Below are positions 63,450-64,000 of a stretch of DNA of 64,000 nucleotides, one piece after another. The translations under genes were made by a program, and so were the position numbers. Each line of letters starts with the position of its first letter. Within the stretch, counting starts at the first letter, position 1. The notes under the pieces were generated by a model. The model was not told the DNA's origin and ran no database searches. It saw only the letters and a program-made list of their open reading frames with translations. This DNA comes from Chloroflexota bacterium (GTDB lineage: Bacteria; Chloroflexota; Dehalococcoidia; Lucifugimonadales; Lucifugimonadaceae). The DNA is taken from NCBI GenBank assembly GCA_018650845.1, contig JABIFF010000017.1:92298-156297 (forward strand). The letters are read 5' to 3'.

Positions 63450-63860
63450 ATGAAAATCACCGACATACGACTACGCCAACTCACTGGAACCATGGAGGTC
63501 GACGGAACTTTCATGGAAGAACGGCTCGTGATGCCGCTCGACGTTTACGAAGAGTTCCGAGTTCAAGGTCCACCCGCTCACGGTAACCAGATTGACGACA
63601 ACCACTACCAGCTGAACCAGGTGTTCGTTCAGATCGACACCGACGAAGGCGTATCTGGAATCTCAGGACCCACAATGCCCGGTGGAACGGCTTTCCACGT
63701 TTGGGAGATGCGCAACTTCCTGATCGGTCGCGATCCGCTTGCGACCGAGTTCCTGTGGGACATCATGCACCGCAAGTCGGTTCACGGTCGGCAGGGTGAG
63801 CCAATGATGGCTATCAGCCTGATCGACAACGCTCTGTGGGATCTCAAAGGCAAATGGTTT
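63450..63860 (+). pseudogene. Enolase-superfamily dehydratase paralog cut by an IS
   Basis: First 137 codons of a gene highly similar to the 62080-63282 product: LRQLTGTMEVDGTFMEERLV, VMPLDVYEEFR, then FLWDIMHRKSVHGRQGEPMM and DNALWDLKGKWF. The paralog continues here as DNALWDLKGRHFNAPVYS, but this copy runs directly into an IS-like end at 63861, whose TGA is used as a stop. The capping domain is kept and the metal-binding barrel is missing from the visible part, so this copy is inactive unless the gene resumes past the window. Confidence 0.8.
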
Positions 63861-64000
63861 TGACCTGCCCCCGATAGCGTTACCACTTATTATCTCGGAT
63901 TTGCGACCAGCTGAAGCTTAGGCATGATTGCCTCAGGAACTGGTGGCCGGTATCCGAGTGAGCTGTGTGGTCGGATCGTGTTGTACTCCCTTCGCCACCG
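63861..64000. mobile_element. End of an IS3-family insertion sequence, continuing past window
   Basis: The break starts with TGACCTGCCCCCGATAGCG, a TGA-starting, C-rich terminal inverted repeat of IS3-family type, followed by the C-terminal end of a transposase on the minus strand. Only one end is inside the window, so the opposite repeat and any target-site duplication cannot be seen. Confidence 0.8.
63890..64000 (-). CDS. IS3-family transposase (OrfB), C-terminal end, partial
   Basis: Minus-strand reading from the window edge gives RWRREYNTIRPHSSLGYRPP, then VPEAIMPKLQLVANPR and TAA. The W-x-x-x-Y-N-x-x-R-P-H-S-S-L-G-Y segment is the C-terminal signature of the integrase-core transposases (rve_3) of IS3-family elements. 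The catalytic DDE residues lie beyond the window. The stop lies 29 bases inside the terminal repeat. Confidence 0.88.
   Translation of the reverse strand, partial: RWRREYNTIRPHSSLGYRPPVPEAIMPKLQLVANPR

Noticed and set aside
63861..63863. TGA at the end of the short enolase fragment as a third selenocysteine codon
   Set aside because: The sequence after it is an IS terminal repeat and a transposase gene on the opposite strand, not a continuation of the enolase. Paralogs have no Cys at this point.

Overview
The window looks like chromosome from an uncultured, free-living bacterium, most probably a marine Chloroflexota of the SAR202/Dehalococcoidia kind (inference). The signs are several lipoproteins with Thr/Pro/Ala linkers typical of Chloroflexota, enolase-superfamily sugar-acid dehydratase paralogs, many amidohydrolase, Gfo/Idh/MocA, CoA-transferase and methyltransferase genes, and roughly balanced base composition. 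GTG and TTG starts are frequent, and several are backed by good ribosome binding sites. No rRNA, tRNA or CRISPR array was seen.

Layout. 1-5977: partial MFS exporter, amidohydrolase, chemotaxis receptor, and a radical-SAM sulfatase-maturase-like protein with a SEC-C tail. 5978-9568: repeat-rich leader, HpaI-type aldolase, two-domain FKBP lipoprotein, enolase-superfamily dehydratase. 9755-11260: AT-richer two-gene insert (zinc ribbon plus deoxyribosyltransferase-like protein, then an HNH nuclease). 11270-14739: FGGY kinase and two tandem APH-fold kinases. 14999-18394: zinc alcohol dehydrogenase and two Cys-repeat lipoproteins. 18461-25877: selenocysteine peroxiredoxin, leuS, small membrane protein, MOSC pseudogene, GNAT, SDR, D-aminoacylase. 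26043-37597: FN3/coiled-coil secreted protein, two Gfo/Idh proteins, methyltransferases, IMPase-like protein, C69 peptidase, DUF302 plus SQR-like pair. 37642-44413: acetoin/2-oxoacid dehydrogenase genes (E1 alpha, E1 beta, E2, AcoX) split by a HAD dehalogenase and a metallopeptidase-like lipoprotein. 45174-57115: housekeeping core (gyrB, adenylate cyclase, pyrE, nadD, obgE, dnaA, fmt, ffh) with a possible origin at about 51.8-52.1 kb. 57202-64000: GrdB-like selenoprotein, CoA-transferase, GDPD, an unknown gene, rhamnonate-dehydratase-like enolase, and a second enolase paralog cut by an IS3-family element at the window edge.

Most notable result: two genes carry an in-frame TGA exactly at a redox-active cysteine position. 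They are the peroxidatic Cys of an AhpC/TSA peroxiredoxin (18800-18802) and the first Cys of a CxxC-type motif in a GrdB-like protein (57782-57784). Each TGA is followed at nearly identical spacing by a stem-loop resembling a bacterial SECIS. Read as ordinary stops, both genes would be split; read as Sec, both are complete. The host should therefore encode selA, selB, selC and selD elsewhere.

The intergenic DNA is also structured. A GTGCC/GGCAC hairpin followed by GTTTTCT abuts the stop codons of several unrelated genes. A 131-bp element with inverted ends recurs. A GTCRTYCGAYGAC palindrome precedes two enolase paralogs. Metabolically the window points to sugar-acid and carboxylate use: dehydratases feeding a 2-keto-3-deoxy acid aldolase, CoA transfer, and a 2-oxoacid dehydrogenase.
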